Shown here: positions 23,303 to 23,355 of the stretch, piece after piece
Numbering within the stretch: position 1 is the stretch's first letter
How the letters are laid out: every line of letters starts with the position of its first letter
Assembly: GCF_937912035.1 (NCBI RefSeq)
Contig: NZ_CALDPF010000027.1
Span: 1-23,355 of the forward strand
DNA: 23,355 bases
Direction of reading: 5' to 3'
Source: an uncultured Bacteroides sp.
GTDB lineage: Bacteria; Bacteroidota; Bacteroidia; Bacteroidales; Bacteroidaceae
The notes under the pieces: generated by a model
The model's input: only the letters and a program-made list of their open reading frames with translations
What the model was told of the DNA's origin: nothing
The model's database searches: none
Translations under genes and position numbers: made by a program

Positions 23303-23355
23303 CGGAAGCTGGGGGATTCGAACCCCCGGTACGGTTACCCGTACGTCAGTTTAGC
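23303..23355 (-). tRNA. tRNA-Ser(GCU), 3' part (cut by window edge)
   Basis: On the minus strand the last bases of the window read GCTAAACTGA, fitting anticodon GCU followed by AA and the 3' side of the anticodon stem. Next come a long variable arm (GTACGG, GTAA, CCGTAC), which is a mark of serine tRNA, the T-arm GGGGGTTCGAATCCCCC, and the acceptor strand AGCTTCC with discriminator G at 23303. No CCA is encoded. The 5' half, including the D-arm, lies outside the window. The class II structure and discriminator G make serine secure; the anticodon sits exactly at the edge. Confidence 0.88.

Noticed and set aside
23303..23355. tRNA-Ser 3' end as a proven attachment site
   Set aside because: No second copy of the tRNA 3' sequence and no integrase gene is present in the window, so integration is only a possibility.

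Overview
The window looks like chromosomal DNA of a gut Bacteroidales bacterium (Bacteroides/Phocaeicola type). The evidence is a SusC-like receptor start, surface-lipoprotein signals, serine-type sulfatases beside a GH20 enzyme, AT-rich intergenic DNA, and several copies of the Bacteroidetes promoter (TTTG, 19-20 bases, TAnnTTTG). Genus-level placement is inference.

Layout. 1-334 (minus) is the first ~111 codons of a SusC-family TonB-dependent receptor. 335-1319 has no convincing gene but holds one very good minus-strand promoter far upstream of susC. 1320-1826 (minus) is an orphan lipoprotein with a surface-export-like signal. 1966-6330 (minus) is a complete spermidine/putrescine ABC importer operon, potA-potB-potC-potD, closed by a strong terminator. 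6528-10182 (minus) is a compact five-gene operon: PqqD-like, ABC exporter, S26-type peptidase, HPr-kinase-like protein, PqqD-like. It resembles the tailoring, cleavage and export part of a ribosomal-peptide (RiPP) pathway, but has no visible precursor and no lasso cyclase or transglutaminase-like peptidase. It is the best candidate here for a poorly described system. A perfect-looking promoter drives it.

10392-14136 (plus) is mutS2 followed by a one-chain iron-sulfur L-serine dehydratase, starting from a promoter divergent to the RiPP-like operon. A bidirectional terminator separates it from convergent minus-strand genes: a MaoC-type hydratase, a 70-residue zinc ribbon and an EamA transporter. 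16057-21440 (minus) is a tightly packed sulfatase-GH20-sulfatase operon for secreted enzymes. Together they would remove sulfate and then terminal HexNAc from host glycans such as mucin or keratan sulfate. Both sulfatases carry serine at the formylglycine position, so they need the anaerobic maturase, which is not encoded here.

21441-22426 is a second long, very AT-rich gap with short repeats near the sulfatase operon. 22427-23179 (plus) is an AT-rich orphan gene, possibly a PD-(D/E)XK-fold nuclease. It sits beside the 3' half of tRNA-Ser(GCU) at the window edge, an arrangement often seen at integration sites. No CRISPR array, insertion sequence, rRNA or recognised riboswitch was seen.
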